Source: Paraeggerthella hongkongensis (GTDB lineage: Bacteria; Actinomycetota; Coriobacteriia; Coriobacteriales; Eggerthellaceae). Taken from it: 64,000 nt of DNA. The position numbers and the translations under genes are program-made. The notes beneath the pieces were generated by a model. That model saw only the letters and a list, made by a program, of their open reading frames with translations, had not been told where the DNA came from and ran no database searches. Shown here in pieces: positions 49,378 through 59,643 of this stretch (positions are counted from its first letter, which is position 1; every line of letters begins with the position of its first letter). The stretch is taken from the NCBI RefSeq assembly GCF_003726035.1, contig NZ_QICD01000001.1, positions 246,877-310,876 on the forward strand, in the 5' to 3' direction.

Positions 49378-50712
49378 ATGACCGAAAACGGTTCTTCAGC
49401 GCGCCCTCTTCTCAAGTGCATCGGCTTGACCGGGTGGATATTCATCGCGCTTGTGGCGGGTATCGCGGTGGGCGTGGCATGCAATATGGGCGTGCCTGCC
49501 GGCTCGGCGGTGGACGAGGTGCTGATAGAAGGCTTGTTCTACTTGGTGGGGCAAGGCTTCATCAGGCTTATGCAAATGCTGGTGGTGCCGCTGGTGTTTT
49601 GCAGCATCGTGTGCGGGGCGGCGTCCATCGGCAGCGGAAAAGCGCTGGGAAAAGTGGGCGGGCTCACGGTTTTGCTGTATCTGCTTACCACCGCGGTGGC
49701 CGTGGTCATGGCGCTGGGCGTGGCGCAGCTGATCAATCCCGGACTCGGCCTCGACATGAGCGCCATCCATGCGCAAGAGGCTTCCAGCGCCGAGCCTACC
49801 AGCGTTACAACCACCTTGCTGAACATCATTCCCAGCAACGTGTTCACGGCGCTTGCGGACGGCACCATGCTCCAGATCATTTTCTTCGCGCTCATCCTGG
49901 GCGTGATCTTGGGCCAATTGGGCGAGCAGGTCGATGTGGTGAAGCGCTTCTTCGAACAGTTCAACGTCATCATGATGAAGATGGTGGGCTTGGTTCTAAA
50001 GGTGGCGCCCATTGGCGTGTTCTGCCTGATCTCGCGCACGTTCGCGAACCTGGGCTTCGATGCGGTGGTGCCGGTGTTCAAATTTGTGGGCGGCACGTAT
50101 CTGGGCCTTGGCATACAGCTTTGCGTGGTGTACATGGCGCTGCTGTTCGTGTTCACGCGTCTGAACCCGCTGCGCTTTCTGCGCAAGATGCTGCCCGTGC
50201 TGGCGTTCGCGTTTTCCACCAGCAGCAGCAATGCGACCATCCCGCTCAACATGGAAACGCTTGAGAAGAAGGTGGGCGTGAATCCCCGGATCGCAAGCTT
50301 CACCGTTCCGCTCGGCGCTACCATCAACATGGACGGCACGGCCATCATGCAGGGCGTGGCCGTGGTGTTCGCGGCGCAGGCGTTCGGCATCGACCTGGGG
50401 GCTACGGGGTATTTGACCGTGATCCTCACGGCAACGCTGGCATCCATCGGCACGGCGGGCGTGCCGGGCGTGGGAACCATCATGCTGGCCATGGTGTTCA
50501 GCGCGGTCGGGCTTCCGGCCGAGGGCATCTCCATGATCATGGGCGTGGACCGCCTGGTCGACATGGGCCGTACCGCCATCAACGTGACCGGCGACGCGGT
50601 GGTGACCACTATCGTGGCGAACGCCAACGGTGCGCTGGATCGCTCCGTGTTCGATGCCGATCAACCCGCGGATGCGGGTCTGGACGGCGCCGCTTCCATC
50701 GAAGGACGGTAG
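49378..50712 (+). CDS. Dicarboxylate/amino acid:cation symporter (DAACS family)
   Basis: A 444-residue transporter of the GltP/DctA (SLC1-like) family with eight helices and two hairpins. The HP1 serine-rich motif is FAFSTSSSNATIPLNMETLE near residue 285, the TM7 motif is PLGATINMDGTAIMQGVAVV near 310, and HP2 contains ASIGTAGVPGVGTIMLAMV near 360. MGVDRLVDMGRTAINVTGDAV near 390 completes the substrate site. The family moves glutamate, aspartate or C4-dicarboxylates with Na+ or H+. The HAD gene ends 60 bp upstream; a TSUP gene follows by 9 bp. Confidence 0.93.
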   Translation: MTENGSSARPLLKCIGLTGWIFIALVAGIAVGVACNMGVPAGSAVDEVLIEGLFYLVGQGFIRLMQMLVVPLVFCSIVCGAASIGSGKALGKVGGLTVLLYLLTTAVAVVMALGVAQLINPGLGLDMSAIHAQEASSAEPTSVTTTLLNIIPSNVFTALADGTMLQIIFFALILGVILGQLGEQVDVVKRFFEQFNVIMMKMVGLVLKVAPIGVFCLISRTFANLGFDAVVPVFKFVGGTYLGLGIQLCVVYMALLFVFTRLNPLRFLRKMLPVLAFAFSTSSSNATIPLNMETLEKKVGVNPRIASFTVPLGATINMDGTAIMQGVAVVFAAQAFGIDLGATGYLTVILTATLASIGTAGVPGVGTIMLAMVFSAVGLPAEGISMIMGVDRLVDMGRTAINVTGDAVVTTIVANANGALDRSVFDADQPADAGLDGAASIEGR

Positions 50713-50721
50713 CGCGCCGCC

Positions 50722-51462
50722 GTGGAGTTTCTGATCGTCTGCCCGCTGGCCCTGCTGGCGGGCTTCGTGGACGCCGTTGCAGGTGGCGGAGGCCTCGTAT
50801 CCATTCCGGCGTATCTGTTCGCGGGCCTGCCGGTGCATCAGGCTATCGGCACGAACAAGCTTTCGAGCAGCATGGGCACGCTGGCCGCTACGTGGCGTTT
50901 CGCGCGCAGCGGGTACCTGGTGCCTCGTTTGGTGGCCGTCGGAGTCGCGTGCGGGCTGGCGGGGTCGCTGTGTGGAAGCAATCTGGCGCTCATGACCGAC
51001 GAGGCCGTCATCAAGGGGCTCATGTTGGCGGCGCTGCCCGTGGTCGCCTTCTACGTGCTGCGGACGAAGAACCTTGATCGCCATGCGGGCGACGAGAGGC
51101 CCATGCGCCAAACGGCGATGTTCACGGCTTGCATTGCGCTGGTCGTAGGCGTGTACGACGGGTTTTACGGGCCGGGCACGGGAACGTTTCTCATCCTGTT
51201 GCTGACAGGCGTCGCCCACATGGGCCTGCGTGAAGCGAACGGCACGACGAAGGCCGTCAATCTGGCCACCAATCTGGCGGCTCTTTCGGTGTTCCTGATC
51301 AACGGGGTGGTGCTGCTGCCCCTTGGTTTGGCGGCCGGCGCGTTCAACATCGCGGGCAATCTGCTGGGCGCGCGCCTGTTCGCCAAGGACGGCAGCCGTA
51401 TCACGCGTCCCATCATCGGCATCGTCTTGGCGCTGTTCGCCGCCAAGCTGCTTGTTGGGTAG
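50722..51462 (+). CDS. TauE/SafE (TSUP) family membrane transporter
   Basis: A 246-residue, seven- to eight-helix protein. The family repeats are visible twice: AGFVDAVAGGGGLVSIPAYL near residue 14 and VGVYDGFYGPGTGTFLILLL near 137, with GTNKLSSSMGTLAATWRFAR after the first. TSUP proteins move anions such as sulfite or organosulfonates, or small organic acids. GTG start at 50722 lacks a strong ribosome-binding site, so translation is probably coupled to the preceding symporter. It is convergent with a LysR gene. Confidence 0.88.
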   Translation: MEFLIVCPLALLAGFVDAVAGGGGLVSIPAYLFAGLPVHQAIGTNKLSSSMGTLAATWRFARSGYLVPRLVAVGVACGLAGSLCGSNLALMTDEAVIKGLMLAALPVVAFYVLRTKNLDRHAGDERPMRQTAMFTACIALVVGVYDGFYGPGTGTFLILLLTGVAHMGLREANGTTKAVNLATNLAALSVFLINGVVLLPLGLAAGAFNIAGNLLGARLFAKDGSRITRPIIGIVLALFAAKLLVG

Positions 51463-51504
51463 GGGCGCCGCCTTCGTCGGCCCGACGTCGCCCTCGCCGT
51501 TCCG

Positions 51505-52398
51505 TCAGCCTTCGCCTTGCTCGTAGGTCGCAGCGACCCATCGCGTTGTGGTTTCAAGGAACGACTTGGTCGCCGCCGAGGCGGTTTTCATCGAGCGCAC
51601 GGCTATGCCGATCTCCCGGCTGGTTTCCGTTTCGGGCGGCACGACGGCTATGGGGAACGGGGCGTTGCGCAGGATGAGGTCGGGCAGCACGCTGAACCCC
51701 AAGCCGGCGCTCACCATGCTCATCACCGCGTAGTCGCTGTCTACGGTGAAGCGCACGCTGGGCTCTACGCCGTTGTTGCGGAACAGCGCTTCCATCTCCG
51801 ACGAAGTTCCGCTCAGAAGGCGGATGTACGGTTCGCTTGCAAGCGAACGGGCGGGGAAGCGAGCGGCATCGGCCAGCGGGTGGTTCGGCGGCAGCGCGAC
51901 GAGCAGGGGATCGTGGCGCAGGGGAAGGGAGTCCATCTCCAGCTTGATGGGGTAGACGAAGAACCCGCAATCGGCATCGCCTCGATGGACGGCTTCTTCC
52001 AAGGCGTCTTCGTCGTCCATGCAGATGAGTTGCAGGTCGATGCCGGGGTGCTGGGCGAGGAACGTTTTGGCTATGCCGGGAAACCACTGGGTTGCCGTGC
52101 TGGTGAAAGCGGCCACGCGCACGATGCCGCTTTCCAGATGCTTGAGTTCCGCCAGACGCGCTTCCAGCTGCCGTTCGCCGTTGCAGACGTTCTGCATCCA
52201 GGGGAGCAGGTCCCGTCCTTCGGCGGTGAGCCGCGCGCCGCCATGCTCGCGCACCAACAGTGCCACGTCCAATTCGCGCTCCAGCGAGTTTACCAGGTAG
52301 CTGATGCCCGCCTGCGTGTAGCCCAGGTCATGGGCGGCCTGTTTGAAGCTGCCGGTTTCGGCCACTTTCAGCAGCGCTTCGTATTTTTGATTTCCCAT
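51505..52398 (-). CDS. LysR-family transcriptional regulator
   Basis: A 297-residue regulator. The winged helix-turn-helix is at residues 5-60: ALLKVAETGSFKQAAHDLGY then TQAGISYLVNSLERELDVAL, the standard LysR head. The periplasmic-binding-like effector domain follows, with FPGIAKTFLAQHPGIDLQLI near 108. ATG at 52398 follows AAAGGAG; a TTG one codon upstream is possible. It is divergent from the EamA transporter gene, and the intergenic palindrome AAGTAAA-N11-TTTACTT is a candidate binding site, so it probably controls that transporter. Confidence 0.9.
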   Translation of the reverse strand: MGNQKYEALLKVAETGSFKQAAHDLGYTQAGISYLVNSLERELDVALLVREHGGARLTAEGRDLLPWMQNVCNGERQLEARLAELKHLESGIVRVAAFTSTATQWFPGIAKTFLAQHPGIDLQLICMDDEDALEEAVHRGDADCGFFVYPIKLEMDSLPLRHDPLLVALPPNHPLADAARFPARSLASEPYIRLLSGTSSEMEALFRNNGVEPSVRFTVDSDYAVMSMVSAGLGFSVLPDLILRNAPFPIAVVPPETETSREIGIAVRSMKTASAATKSFLETTTRWVAATYEQGEG

Positions 52399-52492
52399 CA
52401 ACGCTCCTTTTTGTGCCGTTGGGGTGATTCTCGTTCTTCTTGATCAATCGAACAAGGCGTTTGACATGGAATCATAAGAATATCTTGAAATT

Positions 52493-52517
52493 AAGTAAAG
52501 ACACTCTCGTTTTACTT
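52493..52517. promoter_or_regulatory. Candidate LysR operator between lysR and the EamA gene
   Basis: Arms AAGTAAA (52493-52499) and TTTACTT (52511-52517) are complementary with an 11-base spacer, the T-N11-A geometry of LysR-type sites. A TTGACA hexamer is at 52461-52466. The rest of the 240-bp divergent gap shows nothing else. Confidence 0.6.
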
Positions 52518-52638
52518 TTACCAAAGCAGCCCGTAGGATGGACAAGAATCCAAGCAAAAGTTCGCCGCCAGGTTTCGACGCGGGTCTTCGGTGCGTTGCG
52601 CGCTTTCGATCGCGTCCTATCTACGGGAAGGAGGCGTC

Positions 52639-53655
52639 ATGACGAATCATGTGACCAGGCGTTGGCCCTACGTGGCCCTCGTTGTCCTGCAAACCGTTAT
52701 TTTCGGATCGGGAAACGCCATTACGAAGATGGCATACGACAGCATCACGCCTCTGTGGTGCCTGGCGATTCGTTTCGGCTTGGCGGTGGTCGTCTTCGGG
52801 TTGATTTTCGGACCGCGCATTGTGCGGCAGGTGAGGTCGGTTCGCATGCGCGTTTGGATCCCTGCAGCCGTATGCATGGCTTTTGCGTATCTGACGTGCA
52901 ACGTCGCCCTTGATTTGACCACGGCCACCAACGTTGGTTTTCTGGTGGCGCTTCCTGTGGTGTTCGCGCCGTTGCTGTCTTCGGTGGTGAACCGGCGTCG
53001 GTATCCGTTGACGTTCGTCCCGTTTCAGATCGCCGTCGTTGCGGGCTTGTATTTGCTGTGCAACAACGGCGGCGCGTTGACGTTCGGTCCGGGCGAGGCG
53101 CTTGCGCTGCTGTCTTCCGCGGCGTTGGCGGGGGCTCTCGTGTTCGGCGAGCGGGGTTTGGCGGAGCTTGATGCGGTTGCGGTGGCCGGCACGCAGATAG
53201 GGATGTCGTTCGTCGTGGCTTTGGTTTGCGCGCTTGCGTTCGAGCCTCCGATCGACGTGGCGGCTGTGCAGCCGCTCGCATGGGGGACCGTTGCGTTTCT
53301 GGCCTTGGTGTCCACGTGCCTGACCTTCTTGTTGCAGAACCTGGCGTTGACCGCGCTTCCTCCTTCCATGGTGTCGTTGCTGCTGACGGGGGAGCCCGTG
53401 TTCACCGCAGTGTTCTCGTTTGCGCTGCTGGGCGAGGTTTTGTCGGTTGCCGGTTTCGCTGGCGCCGTCGTCATCGTGTGCGCCGTGATGGCTGCAACGT
53501 ACGTGGAGGGACGTCGGGCGTCGGGTGCTTCCGCATCGGTCGGGCTGGACGTTGCCGGAAGCGCGGCTTCCGTACGGGCGGCGGCTCTTGGCCCCGAGGC
53601 TTCCCGCGTCGCAGTGCCCGATCAGCTGGAGCTTGCGCGCGACAATGCCGCTTAG
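52639..53655 (+). CDS. EamA/DMT-family exporter
   Basis: A 338-residue protein with ten predicted helices in two EamA repeats. The first contains YVALVVLQTVIFGSGNAITK and LWCLAIRFGLAVVVFGLIFG; the second contains LLSSAALAGALVFGERGLAE and LTALPPSMVSLLLTGEPVFTAVF, the GEPV segment being a hallmark of the family. The C-terminal ~35 residues are hydrophilic. ATG 52639 follows GGAAGGAGG. The gene is divergent from lysR and likely its target. Possible substrates are amino acids or metabolites for export; not decidable. Confidence 0.9.
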   Translation: MTNHVTRRWPYVALVVLQTVIFGSGNAITKMAYDSITPLWCLAIRFGLAVVVFGLIFGPRIVRQVRSVRMRVWIPAAVCMAFAYLTCNVALDLTTATNVGFLVALPVVFAPLLSSVVNRRRYPLTFVPFQIAVVAGLYLLCNNGGALTFGPGEALALLSSAALAGALVFGERGLAELDAVAVAGTQIGMSFVVALVCALAFEPPIDVAAVQPLAWGTVAFLALVSTCLTFLLQNLALTALPPSMVSLLLTGEPVFTAVFSFALLGEVLSVAGFAGAVVIVCAVMAATYVEGRRASGASASVGLDVAGSAASVRAAALGPEASRVAVPDQLELARDNAA

Positions 53656-53872
53656 GTGCTTGGCTGTGCGCGCGCAGCGGCGGTTCCGGGTCGATTGCGG
53701 CGTGCGGCGGTCGCTCCGGTTGATCCGGGCGGCGACCCCGCCCGCTTCCCCTCCTTGCTGCATTCGCGTGACGGTTCCCTTGCGCGCATTGCCCTTTTCG
53801 CCGATTTAGGGCATCATGGTTGCAGGAGCCGGGCTTGTCGTTGCCCGGGAATCGCAAGCAGAGGAGGCACGC

Positions 53873-54256
53873 ATGGCTAACTTCAGCGATGGATTCAAGG
53901 ACATCTTCCTGGCAGGCGTCGGCGCCATGGCCATCACCGGCGAGAAGACCAAAGAGCTTGTCGATCAGCTGATCGCAAAGGGCGAGCTGACCGTCGACCA
54001 GGGCAAAGAGATCAACACCGAACTCAAGCACAAGGCCGAAGAGGCCGTTGCCGCCGTGCGCTACGACATGCTGGAGGCGCGCATGGCCGCCATGACCCCC
54101 GAAGAGCGCGCCGAGTTTGCCGCCAAAGCCGCCGAGTTCGCGGCCAAGGCCGATGCCAAGCCCGTCGAGGCCGAAGCGGGCGATGCGTCCGCCGTCGAGG
54201 TTGCCGAGCCTGCGCAAGACGGGGCTCCTGCCGCCGAGCAAGCGCCGGGCGCGTAG
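53873..54256 (+). CDS. Phasin-family-like helical protein
   Basis: A 127-residue protein. It begins FSDGFKDIFLAGVGAMAITG, followed by ...EKTKELVDQLIAKGELTVDQ, the pattern of the phasin/PhaF-like domain that occurs next to UbiB/AarF genes in many anaerobes. A long helix with heptad-like spacing runs to about residue 100, and the C-terminus is Ala/Glu/Pro-rich and probably disordered. GAGGAGG precedes ATG 53873. The UbiB-kinase gene starts 17 bp later, so the two act together. A role at membranes or as a small scaffold is inferred; polyhydroxyalkanoate binding is not implied. Confidence 0.75.
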   Translation: MANFSDGFKDIFLAGVGAMAITGEKTKELVDQLIAKGELTVDQGKEINTELKHKAEEAVAAVRYDMLEARMAAMTPEERAEFAAKAAEFAAKADAKPVEAEAGDASAVEVAEPAQDGAPAAEQAPGA

Positions 54257-54273
54257 GCTGCGCGCTTGATCGC

Positions 54274-55929
54274 ATGATCGACAACAGCGTACTCAAGTAC
54301 TTCTTCAGTTCCGGCGCGGACGTGGATCCGGAGGGGCGTTTCAACCTGAACCGGAAAACGCGCGCGCGTCGGCTGAAGGAGATATACTCGATTCTCCAGA
54401 AGCACCATGTGCTGCGAGGCTTCACGCCCGAAGAGTTTCGCGCCATGTTGGAGGACTTGGGGCCGAGCTTCGTGAAGATCGGCCAAACCCTTTCCACGCG
54501 TTCGGAGATTTTGCCGAAAGCGTACTGCGACGAGCTTGCAAAACTGCAGATGGAGTGCGATCCTCTGCCGTTCGATCAAATACTTTCCGCCCTCGACGGC
54601 ATATACGGCGATGCGCAAGGGGAGCTGTTCGACGCCATCGACCCCACGCCGCTTGGCAGCGCATCGCTTGCGCAGGTGCACAAAGCCCGTCTTGCGACGG
54701 GCGATATCGTGGCCATTAAAATACAGCGCCCCGGCGTGAAGGCCACGATGGCGCAGGATATCGACATCATGCGCACGATGGCTCGCCAAGCCTCGCGCTT
54801 CATGAAGGACGAGCAGATGCTCGACCTGCGCGATGTGGTGGAGGAGTTGTGGGCCACGTTTCTGGAGGAAACGGACTTTCTGCGCGAGGCGGCGAATCTG
54901 GAAGAGTTCGCCCGCCTGAACGCTCATGTGGCGTTCATCGACAGCCCGCGAGTCTATCCTGACCTTTGCACCGAATACGTGCTGGTCATGGAATACATCG
55001 ACGGCATCCCCATACTGGCGGCGGATCGATTGCGGGCGGCTGGCTACCAGCTTGACGAAATCGGCGAGAAGATCCTCGACAATTACGCCACCCAGATCCT
55101 CGACCATGGGTTCTTCCATGCCGATCCGCATCCGGGAAACCTGCTGATCCGCAACGGCAAGGTGGTCTACATCGACCTGGGCAACATGGGGCGCTTGTCT
55201 CCGCGCGACCGAGCGGGGTTCGGCAGCATCATCGAGGCGGTGGGCATGCAGGATTCCGCCCAGCTCAAAGACGCCCTCATGTCGTTTGCCGCGTCGAAGG
55301 ACAACGGAGCCATCGATCATACGCGGTTTCTGGCCGACCTTGACCTGTTGCTGCGCGATTATGGATCGTGCGATGTGAGCGAAATCGACATCGGGCAGTT
55401 CTTGACCGACATTCTCATGCTCACGCGCTCTTGCAAGGTCACGTTGCCGTCGTCCATTACGGGCGTATCGCGCGGCATCGTGACGTTGGAGGGGACCATC
55501 GCGCCGTTCATTCCCAACGAAAGCGTGGTCGGCATCATCAATGCGCATATCCAGCGTTCGAAGAGCCCTCGAGACAAGTTGGTTTCGGCTGTCGAAGACT
55601 TGGTTTTGGCGCTGCGCTCGTCCACGAATGGAGCATTGGACGCGGCTCAGTATTCGGGCGAGGCGCTCAAAATGCTCACGCGCGGGCAGCTGAAAATGAA
55701 CATGGAGGTGCTGGGTTCCGAAGCGCCCTTGTCGAAGCTTGCGAAGATCATCAACCGCCTGACCATCGGCATCATCATCGCGGGGCTGTTCATCGGTTCC
55801 AGCATGTTGTCGCTGTCGTCTATGGAGCCGCGTCTTCTGGGCGTGCCCGTTCTGGCGTTCTTCGGCTATCTGGGTGCTGCGGTGCTGTCGGTGTGGGTGG
55901 TCGTGGACATTCGCCGACGCAGGGTGTAG
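54274..55929 (+). CDS. UbiB/ADCK (ABC1) family atypical kinase
   Basis: A 551-residue protein-kinase-like ATPase. Family markers: LGPSFVKIGQTLSTRSEIL (KxGQ motif, ~residue 66), PLGSASLAQVHKARLATGDI (Ala-rich loop, ~127), VAIKIQRPGV (Lys), TDFLREAANLEEFARL (Glu), HGFFHADPHPGNLLIRNGK and VVYIDLGNMGRLS (the DFG position is DLG). Two hydrophobic helices end the protein (~residues 490-540), so it is membrane-bound. In other bacteria the family supports quinone or lipid metabolism. The phasin-like gene precedes it. No clear ribosome-binding site, so coupling is likely. Confidence 0.9.
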   Translation: MIDNSVLKYFFSSGADVDPEGRFNLNRKTRARRLKEIYSILQKHHVLRGFTPEEFRAMLEDLGPSFVKIGQTLSTRSEILPKAYCDELAKLQMECDPLPFDQILSALDGIYGDAQGELFDAIDPTPLGSASLAQVHKARLATGDIVAIKIQRPGVKATMAQDIDIMRTMARQASRFMKDEQMLDLRDVVEELWATFLEETDFLREAANLEEFARLNAHVAFIDSPRVYPDLCTEYVLVMEYIDGIPILAADRLRAAGYQLDEIGEKILDNYATQILDHGFFHADPHPGNLLIRNGKVVYIDLGNMGRLSPRDRAGFGSIIEAVGMQDSAQLKDALMSFAASKDNGAIDHTRFLADLDLLLRDYGSCDVSEIDIGQFLTDILMLTRSCKVTLPSSITGVSRGIVTLEGTIAPFIPNESVVGIINAHIQRSKSPRDKLVSAVEDLVLALRSSTNGALDAAQYSGEALKMLTRGQLKMNMEVLGSEAPLSKLAKIINRLTIGIIIAGLFIGSSMLSLSSMEPRLLGVPVLAFFGYLGAAVLSVWVVVDIRRRRV

Positions 55930-56171
55930 GGCCGTGCGTCCTCGTGCGGTTGGAAGACTCGCGCTTGCCGTATGCGGCTGGCGATTCGGGCACTGACTTG
56001 CCGCTTTGACGCATGTGATCATGTAACCAGGTAAAACGATGGTTTTAGGCTTGGGTTTTCTTCCGCAACCGAAAGTTGCGCAAGATTCCAACTGAAATTG
56101 GTCGCGCTTCGGCGCGCGCAACCGTACCCTTTCAAGTACGCTATGATGAGCGGAACGAGAAAGGGAGCATG

Positions 56172-57221
56172 ATGAACGTGGAGATCGCGCAGCGCTTGGC
56201 CGAGCGTCGCAAGCAGGCCGGGTTGTCTCAGGAGGCGCTGGCCGAGAAGCTGGGCGTTTCGCGCCAAGCTGTATCGAAATGGGAGCGATCCGAGTCGTCG
56301 CCCGATACCGACAACCTGATCGCGCTTGCGCGGTTGTACGGGGTGTCGCTCGATGATTTGCTGTACGTGGATGAAGCCACGCAGGATGACGTGGTGTTCG
56401 AGGCAGCGGATCGTGCTCGCGCGTCCGACGAAGCCGGGGCCTCCGGATCTCCCGTGGACGATGCGCCGCCGAACGACCCCGGTCCGTCCAAGGTTCGCAT
56501 AGGGGTCGGCGGCATTCACGTGGAAGACGGCTCGGAGAAGGTGCATATCTCTTGGCGCGAGGGGATCCATGTAGTTGATGGGGAAAAGGGCGAAGAGGTG
56601 CACGTAGGCTGGAACGGCGTGCATGTGAAAAGCCCCAAGAACGGTCCAGATGACGACGAAGTGCTCATCGACGGCGACAACGTGATCATCAACGGCGAGC
56701 AGTTCGACAGCTGGCATGACGCGCACGCCAAGTACGGGCACGGTCATGGTTGGTGGAGCGAACCGTGCGGCTACACCGTGCAAGGCGAGCGCTTCGAGAC
56801 GCTTGACGACGCCCGCGAGAAGTACGGCGACGAGGTGGGGAAGAGCATCCCGGTGCGCAAGCATTACCTGGGGGAGTTCGAGCGGTTGTGGCTGAAGTTT
56901 CCCTACCCGCTCGTAGTGATCCTGGCGTACTTGTTGATCGGCATCATGAACGGGGAGTGGGGCTTGGGCTTGTTCCTGTTCTTCACGGTGCCGCTGTATT
57001 ATATGGTGGGCCATGCCGTGGGCCAAAAGCGCATCGCGCCGCTTGTTGCGGGAGCGTATCCGCTGGGAGTGACGGCCTGGTTCTTCTACATGGCGTTCGT
57101 GCTGAGCCAGCCGCATCCGGCTTGGGTGGCGTTTCTCACCATCCCGCTGGTGGAGTGGCTCGTGTTCAGCTTGTCTCGATGGTGGCGGGATCGCAGGCGC
57201 CGGAAGCGGGCGAGGGTTTAA
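56172..57221 (+). CDS. XRE-family regulator with repeated HV motifs and membrane helices
   Basis: A 349-residue protein combining DNA binding and membrane insertion. Residues ~5-60 are a Cro/CI-type helix-turn-helix: RLAERRKQAGLSQEALAEKL then GVSRQAVSKWERSESSPD. A disordered linker follows. Residues ~110-165 contain a short repeated unit, roughly GIHVxDG..(E/K)VHIxW: GIHVEDGSEKVHISW, GIHVVDGEKGEEVHVGW, NGVHVKS. Residues ~180-240 are acidic and His-rich, and ~250-335 form three to four membrane helices. It is probably a membrane-tethered transcription factor that senses the envelope. ATG 56172 (or 56169) follows GGGAG. The shared terminator at 57239 ends both this gene and the helicase gene. 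Confidence 0.8.
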   Translation: MNVEIAQRLAERRKQAGLSQEALAEKLGVSRQAVSKWERSESSPDTDNLIALARLYGVSLDDLLYVDEATQDDVVFEAADRARASDEAGASGSPVDDAPPNDPGPSKVRIGVGGIHVEDGSEKVHISWREGIHVVDGEKGEEVHVGWNGVHVKSPKNGPDDDEVLIDGDNVIINGEQFDSWHDAHAKYGHGHGWWSEPCGYTVQGERFETLDDAREKYGDEVGKSIPVRKHYLGEFERLWLKFPYPLVVILAYLLIGIMNGEWGLGLFLFFTVPLYYMVGHAVGQKRIAPLVAGAYPLGVTAWFFYMAFVLSQPHPAWVAFLTIPLVEWLVFSLSRWWRDRRRRKRARV

Positions 57222-57238
57222 GCCGTGCTCTTCTACAA

Positions 57239-57270
57239 AAAACGCCCCGGTTGCGCAACCGGGGCGTTTT
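57239..57270. terminator. Bidirectional terminator
   Basis: A perfect 32-bp palindrome (AAAACGCCCCGGTTGC then its complement) with A-tract and T-tract ends. It serves the converging XRE and DEAD-box genes. Confidence 0.9.
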
Positions 57271-57294
57271 CATGATTCGTATTGAGGGGCAGGC

Positions 57295-58890
<1,596 letters not shown>

Positions 58891-59548
58891 ATTCTGTTCC
58901 GTTCTCTTCGTGCGCGCTTCCTGCGCGCTGCTTGTTCGCATGCGCCCTCAGCGCTCCTTGCAAGAAGGAGACGGCTCTAAGCGCTGCCCTGTTCGCACCC
59001 GCTCCTGCGGCGTGCATTGCGCTTGACCCGAGCCGCTTATCTCAATCTGTTTGGCGAAACTATGCGAACGCGCGAAAAGAAACGAGAAAGAATTTCGTGT
59101 GAAGCGACCATCTAGTATGGACCTTGCGGCTTCATACAGGAAGGGAGAATGCTCAGAAACACGTTGAATGTGTGCGAATCTCCATGGAAGCTGGGTTTGG
59201 CGACTGCGCGTTTGGTCTTGCCTATATTAGTAGCGGCGGGCGCGTAGAAGACGTTCGCGGTTGTTTGCCTGCCGTCTGCGGTACAGGGACGAAGCGGCAC
59301 GAAAAAAGAAAAATCTCCTGCCGAAACGATAGGTTTTTCGATGAATGTAGGCGCTGTGTTGATCTCGAAAAAAATTTATGCGAAACGATAAATGATAATT
59401 TTACAAATATGCAGTTGATCTGCGAAAACAAAAAATCGGGGGGAGGGGGTGCTTTTTGCCATATGCCAAATTCTTGTTGCTAAAGCGACATCTTGCCAGT
59501 ATGATTGGGAGAAAAGTTGAGATGATTAATACATATCAAACCGATTCA

Positions 59549-59557
59549 TGCTATAAA
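59549..59557 (+). promoter_or_regulatory. Extended -10 promoter before the polysaccharide locus
   Basis: TGCTATAAA (TG at 59549-59550, TATAAA at 59552-59557), 87 bp before the LCP start. It is in an AT-rich part of the 58891-59643 gap, which otherwise shows no gene. A small hairpin with GAGC/GCTC arms and a TTTT tail follows at ~59590-59612. Confidence 0.5.
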
Positions 59558-59643
59558 CCTATCGAATGTAGCGTGCATCGGGGAGGCAAGAGCACGAAAG
59601 CGCTCTTTTAACGACAAGCGAGAACGGAACAGCTGAGCCTTTT

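Noticed and set aside
59124..59483. 119-codon plus-strand frame before the polysaccharide locus
   Set aside because: Cys-rich low-quality translation with a poly-Gly end and no start signal.
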